Below, piece after piece: positions 15,153-24,640 of a DNA stretch of 64,000 nt (its first letter is position 1; each line of letters begins with the position of its first letter). The notes under the pieces are model-generated. The model was not told the origin of the DNA. It worked only from the letters and a program-made list of their open reading frames with translations, and searched no databases. The DNA comes from Pokkaliibacter sp. MBI-7. Lineage in GTDB: Bacteria; Pseudomonadota; Gammaproteobacteria; Pseudomonadales; Balneatricaceae. The stretch covers positions 372,001 through 436,000 of the forward strand of contig NZ_JARVTG010000002.1 in assembly GCF_029846635.1 (NCBI RefSeq), written 5' to 3'. The position numbers and the translations under genes are program-made.

Positions 15153-17573
15153 ATGCTGCGTAAACTCACAACCGGTATCCTGCTTGTTGGTGCCCTGCAG
15201 ACAGGGTCGGTCTGGGCGCTGACACTGGGGGATGCTTCTCTGGGGTCATTTCTCAATGAGCCTCTGAATGCTGAGCTGCCCCTCAATGATGTGGCTGGCT
15301 TAGACCTCTCGCAGCTTAAAGTTCAGCTCGCAGATCAACAGGTTCTCAAAGTCTCTGGCATTCAACCCTCCGCTATCCTGTCCAATTTGCGTTTTCGGTT
15401 AATGCAGCGTGGTAATCAGGCATTTATCCAGGTGACGTCAAGCCAGCCTATGCGTGATACCTACCTGAATTTCGTCGTTGAGGTTAGCTGGCCACAAGGG
15501 AAGCTCGCACGTGAGTACACCCTGTTTTTTGATCCCCCCGCACCCAGTGTCAAATTAGTGGGTGATTTGCCAGAAGGGGCGCAGGCTAACTCAGGCTTTT
15601 CAACGCCAGATCAACCCTTTACTGGTGGGCGTCTGGGGGCAAGCGCTGATGAGGGAGCCGCCCGAGAAGTCAAGGCTGAGCCCAAAGGTCAGACATCTTC
15701 CATTCCCGGTAAGTCTGTGAAAGTGGGGCGCAATGACACGCTGTGGACGATTGCTGCGCGTAATCGACCCAATGGTGTCAGCCCTCAGCAGGTGATGCTG
15801 GCTTTTCAGCGTGTAAATCCTCAGGCGTTTATTGATGGCAACATCAATCGTATTCGTAAGGGTTCCTCTTTGCAGGTACCTACACTGCAGGAAATTCGCA
15901 AACTCAATTTTGATGACGCGTTGAAGGAAGTGGCGCGACAGAACCAGCTTTGGCGTGGTCGGACACCGGCCAAGGCTGCTCTGACCTCGAATAAACCTGC
16001 GTCTGCCAAGTCCAAAGAAGCCCCTGTAGTAGCCAAAGAGGAAGGTCAGCTGCGTTTGATGAATTCAGCCAGCGGCAAGACTACGGCCAATGTTTCAGGG
16101 CAGGGGGATACAAGTCAGCTCAAGGCGCAGTATGAGGATATCGAGAATAAGCTCAGTTTGGCACAGGAGTCGCTCGATAAGAGTGAGCGGGAGAAAGCAG
16201 ATCTGTCCAGTCGTCTGGATGCGCTAACTGCGCAGGTCAACACCATCGAAAAATTGCTCAAGGCCAAGGATGATCAGCTTGCTTCCTTGCAGGCATCACT
16301 GAGTGATGCTGAACAGCAGCGTGACAAAGAAATGGCAGAGCGTGAACGTCTGGAAAAGTTGCTGGCGGAGAAGACTGGCGAGCCGCCTGCTTCTGCTACT
16401 GAGACGACTTCAACCGAGAATATGTTCAGCAGTATCCCGACAGCCTATCTGATTGGGGCGGGTGCGGGGTTGGTTGCGCTTCTGGTCAGCGTGCTGGCCT
16501 TGATGCGACGTAAGGCCAGGAAAGACGACGATGGTTTTGAGCGCATCCGCAAAGAGCTGGAAGAGCAGATGCGTAACAATGATGGCGCAATGACGGCAGC
16601 CGGTGTAGCCGCAGGTGCTGCTGTGGCCGCTGCCATGATGCCTGAGGTGGAAGAGTCAAAGCCAGTGCGTGAGGCGCCAGCTGCGTCTGCTGCCAGTTTT
16701 GCTGAGTTGGATCCGCTCGAGGGCTTTGATGATCTTCTGGATGATGATCTGGATCTGGATATTGACAGTGACGATCCCTTCAATCAGGTCGATGATGGCG
16801 ATATGGCTATTGAGCCAGAGCCCGCCCGGCCCAGCCCTATCGAAGATATCCATGAGGATGACTTTGTCGACATGACCTCCAGTATCGAGGAGGGCGGAGA
16901 TGTCGATCTGGATGACGTTGCTGAGGCAGGTGAACAGGAGTCGTCGCGACAGATCGGAGAGTTTGATGAGCAGGATCTGGCGCAAAGTGTCGATCTGGAA
17001 GTAAGCGACACGCCCGATCAGGATGAAGAAGCGTTTGTTCATACGCTGTTGAATGAACCGGATCTCGCAAGCTTGGATGCTGATCTGGATGGCATTGAAA
17101 ATGGCGATGATCTCGACTTGCCTGTCGATCGTGACGATAACCCTGCTCAGGATGATATCGACAGTTTGCTTGATCAGACAGATCCCGATGACATGGATAC
17201 AGATCTTGAAATACCCGACCTTGAGGATGTTGCTGATCTGAGTGAGCTGGAGGAGCCGGATAGCTCCGATGTACTGGTTGAAGAAGAACCGGTTGAGGAA
17301 TCTGAGGACGACTTGCTCAGCCTGGACGATGAACTCAATGCGTTGCTGGCTGAAGCCGATCAGGATGGTTTCGTCGAAGAGGAAGCGTTGGGCGATGAAG
17401 ATTTTACTTTCCTGTCCGGGGCTGATGAAGTGGCCACCAAGCTTGATCTGGCAAGAGCCTATCTTGATATGGAAGACGCGGATGGTGCCCGCGATATTCT
17501 GAACGAGGTCATGATAGAAGGGTCTGAGAGTCAGAAGCAGGAAGCGGAAGAGCTTCTGGCATCGCTGGTTTAA
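15153..17573 (+). CDS. fimV: FimV/HubP-family polar hub protein
   Basis: FimV proteins organise the cell pole and support type IV pilus assembly. The 806-residue product has an N-terminal signal sequence, the conserved N-terminal domain (LGDASLGSFLNEPLNAELPL), a LysM peptidoglycan-binding domain near residues 188-240, a coiled coil near 325-405 and one membrane segment near 430-451. A long Asp/Glu-rich cytoplasmic region follows, then the conserved C-terminal TPR-like motif (TKLDLARAYLDMEDADGARDI). The architecture is complete but shorter than the roughly 920-residue P. aeruginosa protein. Gene order asd2-fimV-truA matches Pseudomonas. Confidence 0.95.
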   Translation: MLRKLTTGILLVGALQTGSVWALTLGDASLGSFLNEPLNAELPLNDVAGLDLSQLKVQLADQQVLKVSGIQPSAILSNLRFRLMQRGNQAFIQVTSSQPMRDTYLNFVVEVSWPQGKLAREYTLFFDPPAPSVKLVGDLPEGAQANSGFSTPDQPFTGGRLGASADEGAAREVKAEPKGQTSSIPGKSVKVGRNDTLWTIAARNRPNGVSPQQVMLAFQRVNPQAFIDGNINRIRKGSSLQVPTLQEIRKLNFDDALKEVARQNQLWRGRTPAKAALTSNKPASAKSKEAPVVAKEEGQLRLMNSASGKTTANVSGQGDTSQLKAQYEDIENKLSLAQESLDKSEREKADLSSRLDALTAQVNTIEKLLKAKDDQLASLQASLSDAEQQRDKEMAERERLEKLLAEKTGEPPASATETTSTENMFSSIPTAYLIGAGAGLVALLVSVLALMRRKARKDDDGFERIRKELEEQMRNNDGAMTAAGVAAGAAVAAAMMPEVEESKPVREAPAASAASFAELDPLEGFDDLLDDDLDLDIDSDDPFNQVDDGDMAIEPEPARPSPIEDIHEDDFVDMTSSIEEGGDVDLDDVAEAGEQESSRQIGEFDEQDLAQSVDLEVSDTPDQDEEAFVHTLLNEPDLASLDADLDGIENGDDLDLPVDRDDNPAQDDIDSLLDQTDPDDMDTDLEIPDLEDVADLSELEEPDSSDVLVEEEPVEESEDDLLSLDDELNALLAEADQDGFVEEEALGDEDFTFLSGADEVATKLDLARAYLDMEDADGARDILNEVMIEGSESQKQEAEELLASLV

Positions 17574-17621
17574 AGGTGAGTATTGTATAGCTGTACGCCG
17601 CTCATCGGAGTCAGATCGTGA

Positions 17622-17653
17622 CAAGACCGGCCAAATCGCCGGTCTTGTGTTTT
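17622..17653 (+). terminator. fimV terminator
   Basis: CAAGACCGGC (17622-17631) pairs with GCCGGTCTTG (17638-17647) around CAAATC, followed by TGTTTT. The frame of truA opens inside this hairpin, which supports the later truA start at 17711. Confidence 0.87.
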
Positions 17654-17710
17654 CCTGTACAGCCCTCGGCTGTTTTCAATGTGTGCTATTTATCAGATTC
17701 AGAACGCTTA

Positions 17711-18553
17711 ATGACCAATTCACATTCGTCGCTGGAGATTTCTCCAAAGATTTTTCGTATTGCCTTGGGTGTCGAGTACAACGGCAGCGAGTTTCATGGT
17801 TGGCAAGCGCAAAAGTCGGGTGTTGCCAGTGTGCAGGCAGAGCTGGAACGCGCGCTCAGCAAGGTTGCCAATGAGGCAGTTGCAGTCGTGTGTGCAGGCC
17901 GAACAGATGCGGGAGTCCATGCCAGCGAGCAGGTGGTCCATTTTGATACGACGGCTGTTCGTGATCCCCGGGCTTGGATCATGGGGACCAATACCCATCT
18001 GTCTCATCATGTCAGTGTGCGCTGGGCTACAGAAGTGGCTGATGATTTTCATGCACGCTTTTCTGCAGTAGAACGTCAATATCGTTATGTCATCTATAAC
18101 CATAAAGTTCAGCCCGCCCTGCTCAATCGACATCTGACCTGGGATTATCGCCCGCTGGATGTGGTGCGAATGCAAGAAGCAGCGCGCCATCTCGTTGGCA
18201 CCCATGATTTTACCTCCTTTCGCGCTGTTCAGTGCCAGGCGAAAAGTCCTGTGCGGACCTTGAAGCAACTGGATGTTGTGCGGCAAGGTAATCTGATCGT
18301 ATTGAATGTAAGGGCGAACGCATTTCTTCATCACATGGTCCGCAATCTTGCGGGCGTACTGATAAAGATTGGTGCAGGTGAGGCTGAGCCTCTGTGGGCT
18401 AAAGAAGTACTGGATGCTCGGGATCGCCGATTGGGAGGGGTGACCGCGCCGCCTTTTGGTCTTTATCTGGTGCGTGCGGTATACCCGGAATCATTCATCC
18501 TGCCGCAAGAGGCTCCCGGCCCCAATTTTCTGGGCAGTTTCGGTGAGGGCTAG
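17711..18553 (+). CDS. truA: tRNA pseudouridine(38-40) synthase TruA
   Basis: Converts U38-U40 of many tRNA anticodon arms to pseudouridine. The 280-residue product contains the catalytic aspartate motif CAGRTDAGVHASEQV and the conserved FRAVQCQAKSP and ANAFLHHMVRN blocks. I choose the ATG at 17711; the frame is open back to 17618, but that would start within the fimV terminator and the extra residues match nothing in TruA. trpF follows on the same strand about 120 bases later. Confidence 0.97.
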   Translation: MTNSHSSLEISPKIFRIALGVEYNGSEFHGWQAQKSGVASVQAELERALSKVANEAVAVVCAGRTDAGVHASEQVVHFDTTAVRDPRAWIMGTNTHLSHHVSVRWATEVADDFHARFSAVERQYRYVIYNHKVQPALLNRHLTWDYRPLDVVRMQEAARHLVGTHDFTSFRAVQCQAKSPVRTLKQLDVVRQGNLIVLNVRANAFLHHMVRNLAGVLIKIGAGEAEPLWAKEVLDARDRRLGGVTAPPFGLYLVRAVYPESFILPQEAPGPNFLGSFGEG

Positions 18554-18676
18554 GGCATGCGGGGTAGGGTTGCCTTTCTATTGGGATCAGCAAGTAGTTC
18601 TGCTAACATCTGGCACCTTGATTAACCTCGGTTTTCTCGGATTTAACTCATTTATCTTGGACAGTACGAGCATTTC

Positions 18677-19306
18677 ATGACCCGAACACGCGTCAAAATT
18701 TGTGGTATGCGAAGTGTCGAGGATGCTCTGGCGGCGGTTGAAGCTGGGGCGGATGCTTTAGGGTTTGTATTTTACCCACCGAGCAAGCGAGCTATTGACG
18801 CTGCTCTCTGTCGTGATATCTGCCAGGCGTTGCCACCTTTCGTAGAGCGTGTTGGCTTGTTCGTCGACGAGGCACCTGAGCAGGTAAAAAAGGTGTTGAG
18901 CATTGCTCCACTTAGCTTGCTGCAATTTCACGGTGACGAGACTGCAGCCTATTGCGAGTCGTTTTCCGTGCCCTATATAAAGGCCATCAGGATGAAGCCG
19001 GGGACGGACCTGATAGCGTTGGCTCAAACCTATTCCTCAGCACAGGCTTTACTGGTAGATGCCTATATGCCGGGTATGCCAGGAGGAACAGGCCTTACTT
19101 TTGACTGGCAAGTATTGCCAGATAACGTGGGCAAACCTGTGATTCTGGCGGGTGGCCTGACACCGGATAATATTGGTATCGCGGTACGCGGGGTAAGACC
19201 TTATGCCGTCGATGTCAGTGGTGGCGTCGAGTCTGCTCCAGGCAAGAAGGATGCCGCTCTCATTTCTCAATTTGTACAAGGGGTGTTACGTGGTGACGCA
19301 AGTTGA
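18677..19306 (+). CDS. trpF: Phosphoribosylanthranilate isomerase
   Basis: Catalyses the Amadori rearrangement of phosphoribosylanthranilate in tryptophan synthesis. The 209-residue TIM barrel starts MTRTRVKICGMRSVEDAL, with the catalytic Cys in KICGM and Asp in LLVDAYMPGMPGGTG. The C-terminal phosphate site is ILAGGLTPDN and AVDVSGGVES. It is a monofunctional enzyme, not fused to trpC. Its last bases overlap the trpB start. Confidence 0.97.
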   Translation: MTRTRVKICGMRSVEDALAAVEAGADALGFVFYPPSKRAIDAALCRDICQALPPFVERVGLFVDEAPEQVKKVLSIAPLSLLQFHGDETAAYCESFSVPYIKAIRMKPGTDLIALAQTYSSAQALLVDAYMPGMPGGTGLTFDWQVLPDNVGKPVILAGGLTPDNIGIAVRGVRPYAVDVSGGVESAPGKKDAALISQFVQGVLRGDAS

Positions 19307-20510
19307 TCTGAAAGCGTTGGTCAGTCTGCCTGACGAACGAGGACACTTTGGCCCCTATGGTGGGCGCTTTGTGTCTGAGACCCTGATGGCGGCACTGGAA
19401 GAGCTTACCGAGACGTATCAGCGTTTGTGGCAAGACCCCGAGTTTATCGCCGAATTTGATCGTGATCTGAAGCATTATGTGGGCCGTCCATCGCCTCTTT
19501 ATCATGCTGAGCGTTTGTCTCGTGAGCTGGGTGGTGCGCAGATTTACCTGAAGCGGGAAGACCTTAATCACACGGGTGCGCACAAGGTTAACAATACTAT
19601 TGGCCAGGCCTTATTGGCCAAAAAAATAGGCAAACCTCGTATTATCGCTGAAACAGGAGCTGGCCAACATGGTGTGGCATCTGCAACTGTCGCTGCTCGC
19701 CTCGGGCTGGAGTGCGTGGTGTATATGGGCGAGGAAGATATTCGTCGTCAAGCGCTCAACGTTTATCGCATGAAACTGCTGGGTGCCAAGGTGGTACCTG
19801 TCACGTCTGGCACGCGCACGTTGAAAGACGCTCTCAATGAAGCCATGCGAGATTGGGTTACCAATGTTGATAGCACCTTCTACATCATTGGTACCGCAGC
19901 AGGCCCTCATCCCTATCCGCAAATGGTTCGTGATTTTCAGTCCGTCATCGGCCGCGAAGCCCGTCAGCAATGCCTGGAACAAACCGGTCGTCTGCCAGAT
20001 GCCCTGGTTGCGTGCGTCGGTGGTGGATCTAATGCCATCGGGCTGTTCTATCCCTTTATCGAGGATGCCAGCGTAAGAATGATTGGTGTCGAGGCGGGCG
20101 GACTGGGTCTGGCAACAGGTCAGCACGCCGCTCCGTTGACCGCAGGGCGCCCAGGTGTGCTGCATGGCAACCGCACTTATCTGATGGCTGATGATGCTGG
20201 GCAGATTCTGGGTACGCATTCGGTTTCGGCTGGTCTTGATTATCCTGGCGTTGGACCTGAACATGCGTGGCTGAAAGATACCGGTAGAGCTGAATATGTA
20301 GCTGCGACCGATGAAGAGGCAATGAATGCATTCCGTATGCTGACTCGCATTGAAGGTATTATGCCGGCCCTTGAGTCAAGCCACGCAGTTGCTCATGCAA
20401 TCAAGATTGCCCCGACCATGTCTCAGGATCAGATTCTTGTCGTTAACCTGTCGGGTCGTGGCGACAAAGATATTCATACCGTTGCCGGCATTGATGGCAT
20501 CGAGATCTAA
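19293..20510 (+). CDS. trpB: Tryptophan synthase beta chain
   Basis: Condenses indole and serine to tryptophan with pyridoxal phosphate. The 405-residue product has the PLP lysine in HTGAHKVNNTIG (Lys98) and the phosphate-binding GGGSNAIG. I start it at the GTG at 19293, with AAGGGG about 9 bases upstream; the adjacent GTG at 19290 is equally possible. The open frame extends further upstream inside trpF but does not match TrpB. The 14-base overlap with trpF implies translational coupling. Confidence 0.97.
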   Translation: MTQVDLKALVSLPDERGHFGPYGGRFVSETLMAALEELTETYQRLWQDPEFIAEFDRDLKHYVGRPSPLYHAERLSRELGGAQIYLKREDLNHTGAHKVNNTIGQALLAKKIGKPRIIAETGAGQHGVASATVAARLGLECVVYMGEEDIRRQALNVYRMKLLGAKVVPVTSGTRTLKDALNEAMRDWVTNVDSTFYIIGTAAGPHPYPQMVRDFQSVIGREARQQCLEQTGRLPDALVACVGGGSNAIGLFYPFIEDASVRMIGVEAGGLGLATGQHAAPLTAGRPGVLHGNRTYLMADDAGQILGTHSVSAGLDYPGVGPEHAWLKDTGRAEYVAATDEEAMNAFRMLTRIEGIMPALESSHAVAHAIKIAPTMSQDQILVVNLSGRGDKDIHTVAGIDGIEI

Positions 20511-20519
20511 GGAGTAGTA

Positions 20520-21323
20520 ATGAGCCGTATCTCAGGATGTTTCGCTCGCCTCGCAGCGGCGAATCGTAAGGCGCTGATTCCTTACATCACTGCTGGTGAT
20601 GGTGGCCTGGATCTCACAGTCCCCCTGATGCATGCTCTGGTCGGCGCGGGCGCTGACATTATTGAGCTGGGCGTGCCGTTTTCAGACCCCATGGCAGATG
20701 GTCCGGTCATTCAGTTAGCCTGCGAGCGGGCACTGGCACACGGCACTCGTTTGGCAGATGTGCTGGAGATGGTCAAAGCATTTCGTGTTCAGGATGAGGT
20801 TACGCCTGTTGTCTTGATGGGATACCTGAATCCTGTCGAAATGATGGGATATAAAGCGTTCGCCGAGCAGGCCGCGACCGCTGGTGTGGATGGCGTTTTG
20901 CTGGTCGATATGCCCCCAGAAGAGGCCGATGATGTGCCTGCATTGATGCAGGCTCATGGTCTGGATTTGGTTTTCCTGCTGGCGCCTACCAGCAAGGTTG
21001 AGCGAGTTGAGGCAATCGGCAAGGCGGGTTCTGGTTACGTATACTACGTATCACTTAAAGGCGTGACAGGATCAGCCCAGCTGAATACTGCCGAAGTGGC
21101 TGAGCGGGTTGGTTTCATTCGCCAGCACGTCAGTCAGCCGGTGGGTGTCGGTTTTGGTATTCGCGATGCCGCATCGGCCAAAGCAGTCGCAGCGGTAGCC
21201 GATGGTGTCATCGTGGGAAGTGTACTGGTCAACAAGATGGCCGAGTTGCAGCAGGACAGGGCCGCGTTATTGCAGGAAGTGCCCGCCATATTGCGCAGCA
21301 TGCGCGAAGCGATGGATGCCTGA
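20520..21323 (+). CDS. trpA: Tryptophan synthase alpha chain
   Basis: Cleaves indole-3-glycerol phosphate to indole, which is channelled to TrpB. The 267-residue TIM barrel carries the catalytic pair Glu49 (IIELGVPFSDP) and Asp60 (MADGPVIQ) and the phosphate site GFGIRD...VIVGSVLV. It starts 9 bases after trpB, behind AAGGAGTAGTA, so trpFBA is an operon. trpE, trpG, trpD and trpC are not in the window. Confidence 0.98.
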   Translation: MSRISGCFARLAAANRKALIPYITAGDGGLDLTVPLMHALVGAGADIIELGVPFSDPMADGPVIQLACERALAHGTRLADVLEMVKAFRVQDEVTPVVLMGYLNPVEMMGYKAFAEQAATAGVDGVLLVDMPPEEADDVPALMQAHGLDLVFLLAPTSKVERVEAIGKAGSGYVYYVSLKGVTGSAQLNTAEVAERVGFIRQHVSQPVGVGFGIRDAASAKAVAAVADGVIVGSVLVNKMAELQQDRAALLQEVPAILRSMREAMDA

Positions 21324-21414
21324 CTGAGTTAAGAAATGATGCTGGCCGGCGAGCTGTGGACACTGCCAGTGTTTGAAGAGCAATCGCAGTTCGCAAGGTT
21401 GGTGCGGAGAATCT

Positions 21415-22308
21415 ATGAGTAACTGGCTAGAAAAAATCGTTCCTTCCCTCGTTCGGGTGCAGCGTAAAACCTCAACCTCTTCTGTACCTGAAGGGTTGTG
21501 GAAGAAGTGCCCCAAGTGTGAGGCGGTGCTGTATCGCCCCGAGCTGGAAAAAAATCTGGATGTATGTCCGAAGTGCGATCATCACATGCGTATCAGTGCT
21601 CGCCGTCGTCTGGATGTTTTTCTGGATGCGGAAAATCGGGCAGAAATCGGTGCGAATGTTGAGCCCAGTGATCGTCTGAAGTTCAAGGACTCCAAGCGCT
21701 ATAAGGATCGCCTGGTGGCTGCCCAGAAGGAGACTGGCGAGAAGGATGCACTGATTGCAATGAGCGGCACTCTGGATGGTATGCCGGTTGTTGCGGTAGC
21801 CTTTGAGTTCAACTTCATGGGCGGTTCCATGGGGTCAGTGGTAGGTGAACGTTTTGTTCGTGCGGCCCAGCATGCTTTGAAAGAGCGTATTCCCCTGATC
21901 TGCTTCGCGGCTTCTGGTGGTGCGCGCATGCAGGAAGCACTGTTCTCTCTTATGCAGATGGCGAAGACCAGTGCCGCACTGGAAAAGCTCAAGCAAAACG
22001 GTGTGCCCTATATTTCTGTCATGACTGACCCGGTTTTTGGGGGCGTGTCTGCAAGTCTGGCGATGCTGGGTGATCTGAACGTGGCTGAGCCCAATGCTTT
22101 GATTGGTTTCGCCGGCCCCCGTGTTATTGAGCAGACGGTGCGTGAGAAACTGCCAGAAGGATTCCAGCGCAGTGAGTTCCTGCTGAGTCATGGTGCTCTG
22201 GACATGATTCTGCACCGCAAACAGATGCGCGAGCGTCTGGGTTCGATTCTGCGTAAATTGAGCCATCTTCCTGAAATCAAGGAAGTTCAGGAAGAAGCAG
22301 AGGAATAA
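21415..22308 (+). CDS. accD: Acetyl-CoA carboxylase carboxyltransferase subunit beta
   Basis: Transfers carboxyl from biotin to acetyl-CoA, together with AccA, as the first step of fatty-acid synthesis. The 297-residue product has the N-terminal zinc ribbon Cys32-X2-Cys35-X15-Cys51-X2-Cys54 and the crotonase-fold carboxyltransferase core (FAASGGARMQEALFSLMQM). The start is the ATG at 21415 after CGGAG; the frame extends 14 codons upstream without support. The order trpA-accD-folC is common in gammaproteobacteria. Confidence 0.98.
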   Translation: MSNWLEKIVPSLVRVQRKTSTSSVPEGLWKKCPKCEAVLYRPELEKNLDVCPKCDHHMRISARRRLDVFLDAENRAEIGANVEPSDRLKFKDSKRYKDRLVAAQKETGEKDALIAMSGTLDGMPVVAVAFEFNFMGGSMGSVVGERFVRAAQHALKERIPLICFAASGGARMQEALFSLMQMAKTSAALEKLKQNGVPYISVMTDPVFGGVSASLAMLGDLNVAEPNALIGFAGPRVIEQTVREKLPEGFQRSEFLLSHGALDMILHRKQMRERLGSILRKLSHLPEIKEVQEEAEE

Positions 22309-22366
22309 CAGTGACCGGGGTGAAAGCCTCCGGAGTGCTGTGGTGCTGAGTCTGGCACCCTAATGT

Positions 22367-22417
22367 CGCCGACTTTCCGTTGATCCGATCAGGGTTGATG
22401 GAGTCGGCGTTATTTTT
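22367..22417 (+). terminator. Possible accD terminator
   Basis: CGCCGACT (22367-22374) pairs with AGTCGGCG (22402-22409), followed by TTATTTTT. The loop is long (27 bases), so efficiency is uncertain. It lies 58 bases after accD. Confidence 0.6.
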
Positions 22418-22486
22418 GTTAACGTACAGAAACTCTTGCCGGGAAGATAATTGGCTTTGGCAGGGGTTATCCCGGTGGATTCAATA

Positions 22487-23776
22487 ATGACACAGCGCAC
22501 ACTTAATGACTGGTTGGCCTGGATGGAGCAACAGCACCCATCAGCGATAGATCTGGGTCTGGATCGGGTACAGAAGGTGTGGCAAGCATTGGGGGCACCG
22601 CAGCCTGCCAAAAAGGTGGTTGTGGTTGGCGGCACCAATGGCAAGGGCTCAACCTTAACCTATATCAGTCAGCTGGCTATGACTGCAGGCTGGAAAACAG
22701 GCACTTATACCTCACCTCATTTCCTGCGTTACAACGAGCGTGTCGCGATTGAAGGCAAGAGTGTAACTGATGAGCAGCTGTGCGCGGTGTTTGAGCGCAT
22801 TGAGGCCTGTCAAACAGCGCTGTCGCAGCAGGGCGAGGTGATCTCGCTCACCTATTTTGAGTTTGGAACCCTCGCTGCGTTACTGCTGCTGGCAGGCGCG
22901 AACCTGGATCTGGCGGTGCTGGAAGTCGGGCTTGGTGGCCGCCTCGATGCGGTCAATATCGTCAGTGGTGATGTCGCCATCGTGACGTCAGTGGATCTGG
23001 ATCACACAGACTGGCTGGGCAGTGATCGTGAAGCTATCGGCTTTGAGAAGGCAGGTATATTCCGGCCAGATCGCCTGGCGCTGTGTGCTGAGCCTGATGT
23101 GCCGCAGTCTCTGGCTGAGCATGCACAGACAATTGCAGCTCGTCTGATGAAAATCGGTGAATCTTTTGGTATCGATGAGGGCAATGGTGATTATCGTTGT
23201 TACGGACAGCTACCGGATGGTCGGCCCTGGTATGTGGATCACATCCCGGCTCCTCAGCTACCGGTCAGAAACATGGCTCCGGCCTTGCAAGCGGTAAAAT
23301 GGCTTGGCATTGAGCTGACTGATGAACAGTGTCGCCATGCTCTGAGTCATGCGACCCTGACAGGGCGCTTTCAGCATATGGAGTGGCAGAAGCGTTATTG
23401 GTTGCTGGATGTCGCCCACAATCCGGAAGCGGCAAGGCATCTGGCAAAGTGGCTGGCTCGGAATGCAAAAGGCCGTAAGGTCCATGCGTTGTGCGGAATG
23501 CTGGCTGACAAAGATATCGAGGGTGTTTTAGGCGCTTTGGCCAGCTCAATTGGCCATTGGCAGCTGCTGACATTGCAGGGTGCACGCGGTCAAACCGCAG
23601 AAGGGATGGCCAGACGTGTAGCTCACCTGACCTCTGATGCGTCGATTGCTCAGGCAGATACAGTGGAAGAGGCTCTCACTGCGCTGATTAATGTCAGTAG
23701 TGCCGATGACCTGATTGTTGTTTTTGGCTCTTTCTATACCGTGTCGATGACACTGGAGAAAATGCTCGCAGGCTAA
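22487..23776 (+). CDS. folC: Folylpolyglutamate synthase / dihydrofolate synthase
   Basis: Adds glutamate to dihydropteroate and to folates. The 429-residue Mur-ligase-fold enzyme has the P-loop GTNGKGST (residues 49-56), the conserved SPHFLRYNERV and EVGLGGRLDAVNIV blocks, and HNPEAAR in the C-terminal domain. The ATG at 22487 follows GGTGGATTC; the longer frame begins with a TTG at 22451 and adds 12 unconserved residues. Confidence 0.97.
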   Translation: MTQRTLNDWLAWMEQQHPSAIDLGLDRVQKVWQALGAPQPAKKVVVVGGTNGKGSTLTYISQLAMTAGWKTGTYTSPHFLRYNERVAIEGKSVTDEQLCAVFERIEACQTALSQQGEVISLTYFEFGTLAALLLLAGANLDLAVLEVGLGGRLDAVNIVSGDVAIVTSVDLDHTDWLGSDREAIGFEKAGIFRPDRLALCAEPDVPQSLAEHAQTIAARLMKIGESFGIDEGNGDYRCYGQLPDGRPWYVDHIPAPQLPVRNMAPALQAVKWLGIELTDEQCRHALSHATLTGRFQHMEWQKRYWLLDVAHNPEAARHLAKWLARNAKGRKVHALCGMLADKDIEGVLGALASSIGHWQLLTLQGARGQTAEGMARRVAHLTSDASIAQADTVEEALTALINVSSADDLIVVFGSFYTVSMTLEKMLAG

Positions 23777-23805
23777 TGTATTTGTGCTGTCAATGGGCAG
23801 GTAGT

Positions 23806-23836
23806 CGGGTGAGGAGGTGCTTCACCCGGTCTTTTT
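23806..23836 (+). terminator. folC terminator
   Basis: CGGGTGA (23806-23812) pairs with TCACCCG (23822-23828) around a 9-base loop, followed by GTCTTTTT. It lies 30 bases after the folC stop. Confidence 0.75.
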
Positions 23837-23900
23837 AGATGTTAGTTGGATTCGTTAACGGAATGTTGTGTGGTTCCCTGCGGAAGGGGAGGAGTTACCT

Positions 23901-24545
23901 ATGCCAATTGAGCTTCGGCACCGAATTATTGGTGGTGCTGCATTATTGATCGTGGTTGCGTTTTGGGCAGTCAGTTTTTGGGATGGTGCCGGCTTGCCTT
24001 CTTTACCACCGGTACCAGAGGCTATGCCGGTTCGTCCGGCGGTGCCTGCGATTGATACGTATCAGCCTCAGCAGCCTGTATCTGAACTGGATGAAACGGT
24101 TTCTCCGGTGGCGAATAGCAGCGTTGAGCCCAGTGTTGAGAGTGCAGATACTACCAAGCTTGTTGTGCCCCCACCTCCATCGGTGGCTCAGCCTGCTCAG
24201 CCGGTCGTAGCTGAAACAGTTGCTCCTAAACCTGCGGTAGCGCAGCCACCTGCTGAGCCTAAAGCGATTAAGGAGACTGCACCGCAGGTGCAAATGGATA
24301 CTCAGGGGGTGCCCGCTGCCTGGGCTTTGCAGTTAGCGAGCTTTAAGGATCAGACTAATGCGGATCGCTTGCAGAAAAAACTGATGGACTCCGGATTCAA
24401 GGCCTACCAGAGCTTTGATGGCACATTGCACCGGGTATTCGTCGGCCCCGAGTTGGATCGTGGCAAGCTGGAAAGCATTCGTGCGCAGATCAAGCAACAG
24501 GTGAAGCTGGATGCGATGATCGTGCGTTATCAGGTGCCGAAATAA
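23901..24545 (+). CDS. SPOR-domain inner-membrane protein (DedD-like)
   Basis: The 214-residue product has a short cytoplasmic N-terminus, one membrane segment (about residues 10-26), a long Pro/Val/Ala-rich periplasmic linker and a C-terminal SPOR domain (about 136-212: WALQLASFKDQTNADRLQKKL). SPOR domains bind denuded septal glycan, so a cell-division role is likely. Position after folC and before cvpA matches dedD in E. coli and PA3110 in Pseudomonas. The start at 23901 follows GGGGAGGAG. Confidence 0.9.
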   Translation: MPIELRHRIIGGAALLIVVAFWAVSFWDGAGLPSLPPVPEAMPVRPAVPAIDTYQPQQPVSELDETVSPVANSSVEPSVESADTTKLVVPPPPSVAQPAQPVVAETVAPKPAVAQPPAEPKAIKETAPQVQMDTQGVPAAWALQLASFKDQTNADRLQKKLMDSGFKAYQSFDGTLHRVFVGPELDRGKLESIRAQIKQQVKLDAMIVRYQVPK

Positions 24546-24603
24546 CGGCAAAATCAACCAGTTGGTTCGATTCTTCAAAGCCAGTGATCTGTATTGGCGC
24601 TTC

Positions 24604-24612
24604 TGCTAGAAT
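24604..24612 (+). promoter_or_regulatory. Extended -10 element before cvpA
   Basis: TGCTAGAAT is an extended -10 (TGn plus TAGAAT), 29 bases before the cvpA start. No good -35 hexamer is visible, as is usual for extended -10 promoters. The same nine bases occur before tusA at 46432-46440. Confidence 0.45.
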
Positions 24613-24640
24613 GCGCACGCCATCGGGATAGGAGTAGTAA

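Noticed and set aside
16656..17624. 322-codon ORF antisense to fimV
   Set aside because: It is the shadow of the Asp/Glu-rich repeat region of fimV, whose codons leave the opposite strand open.
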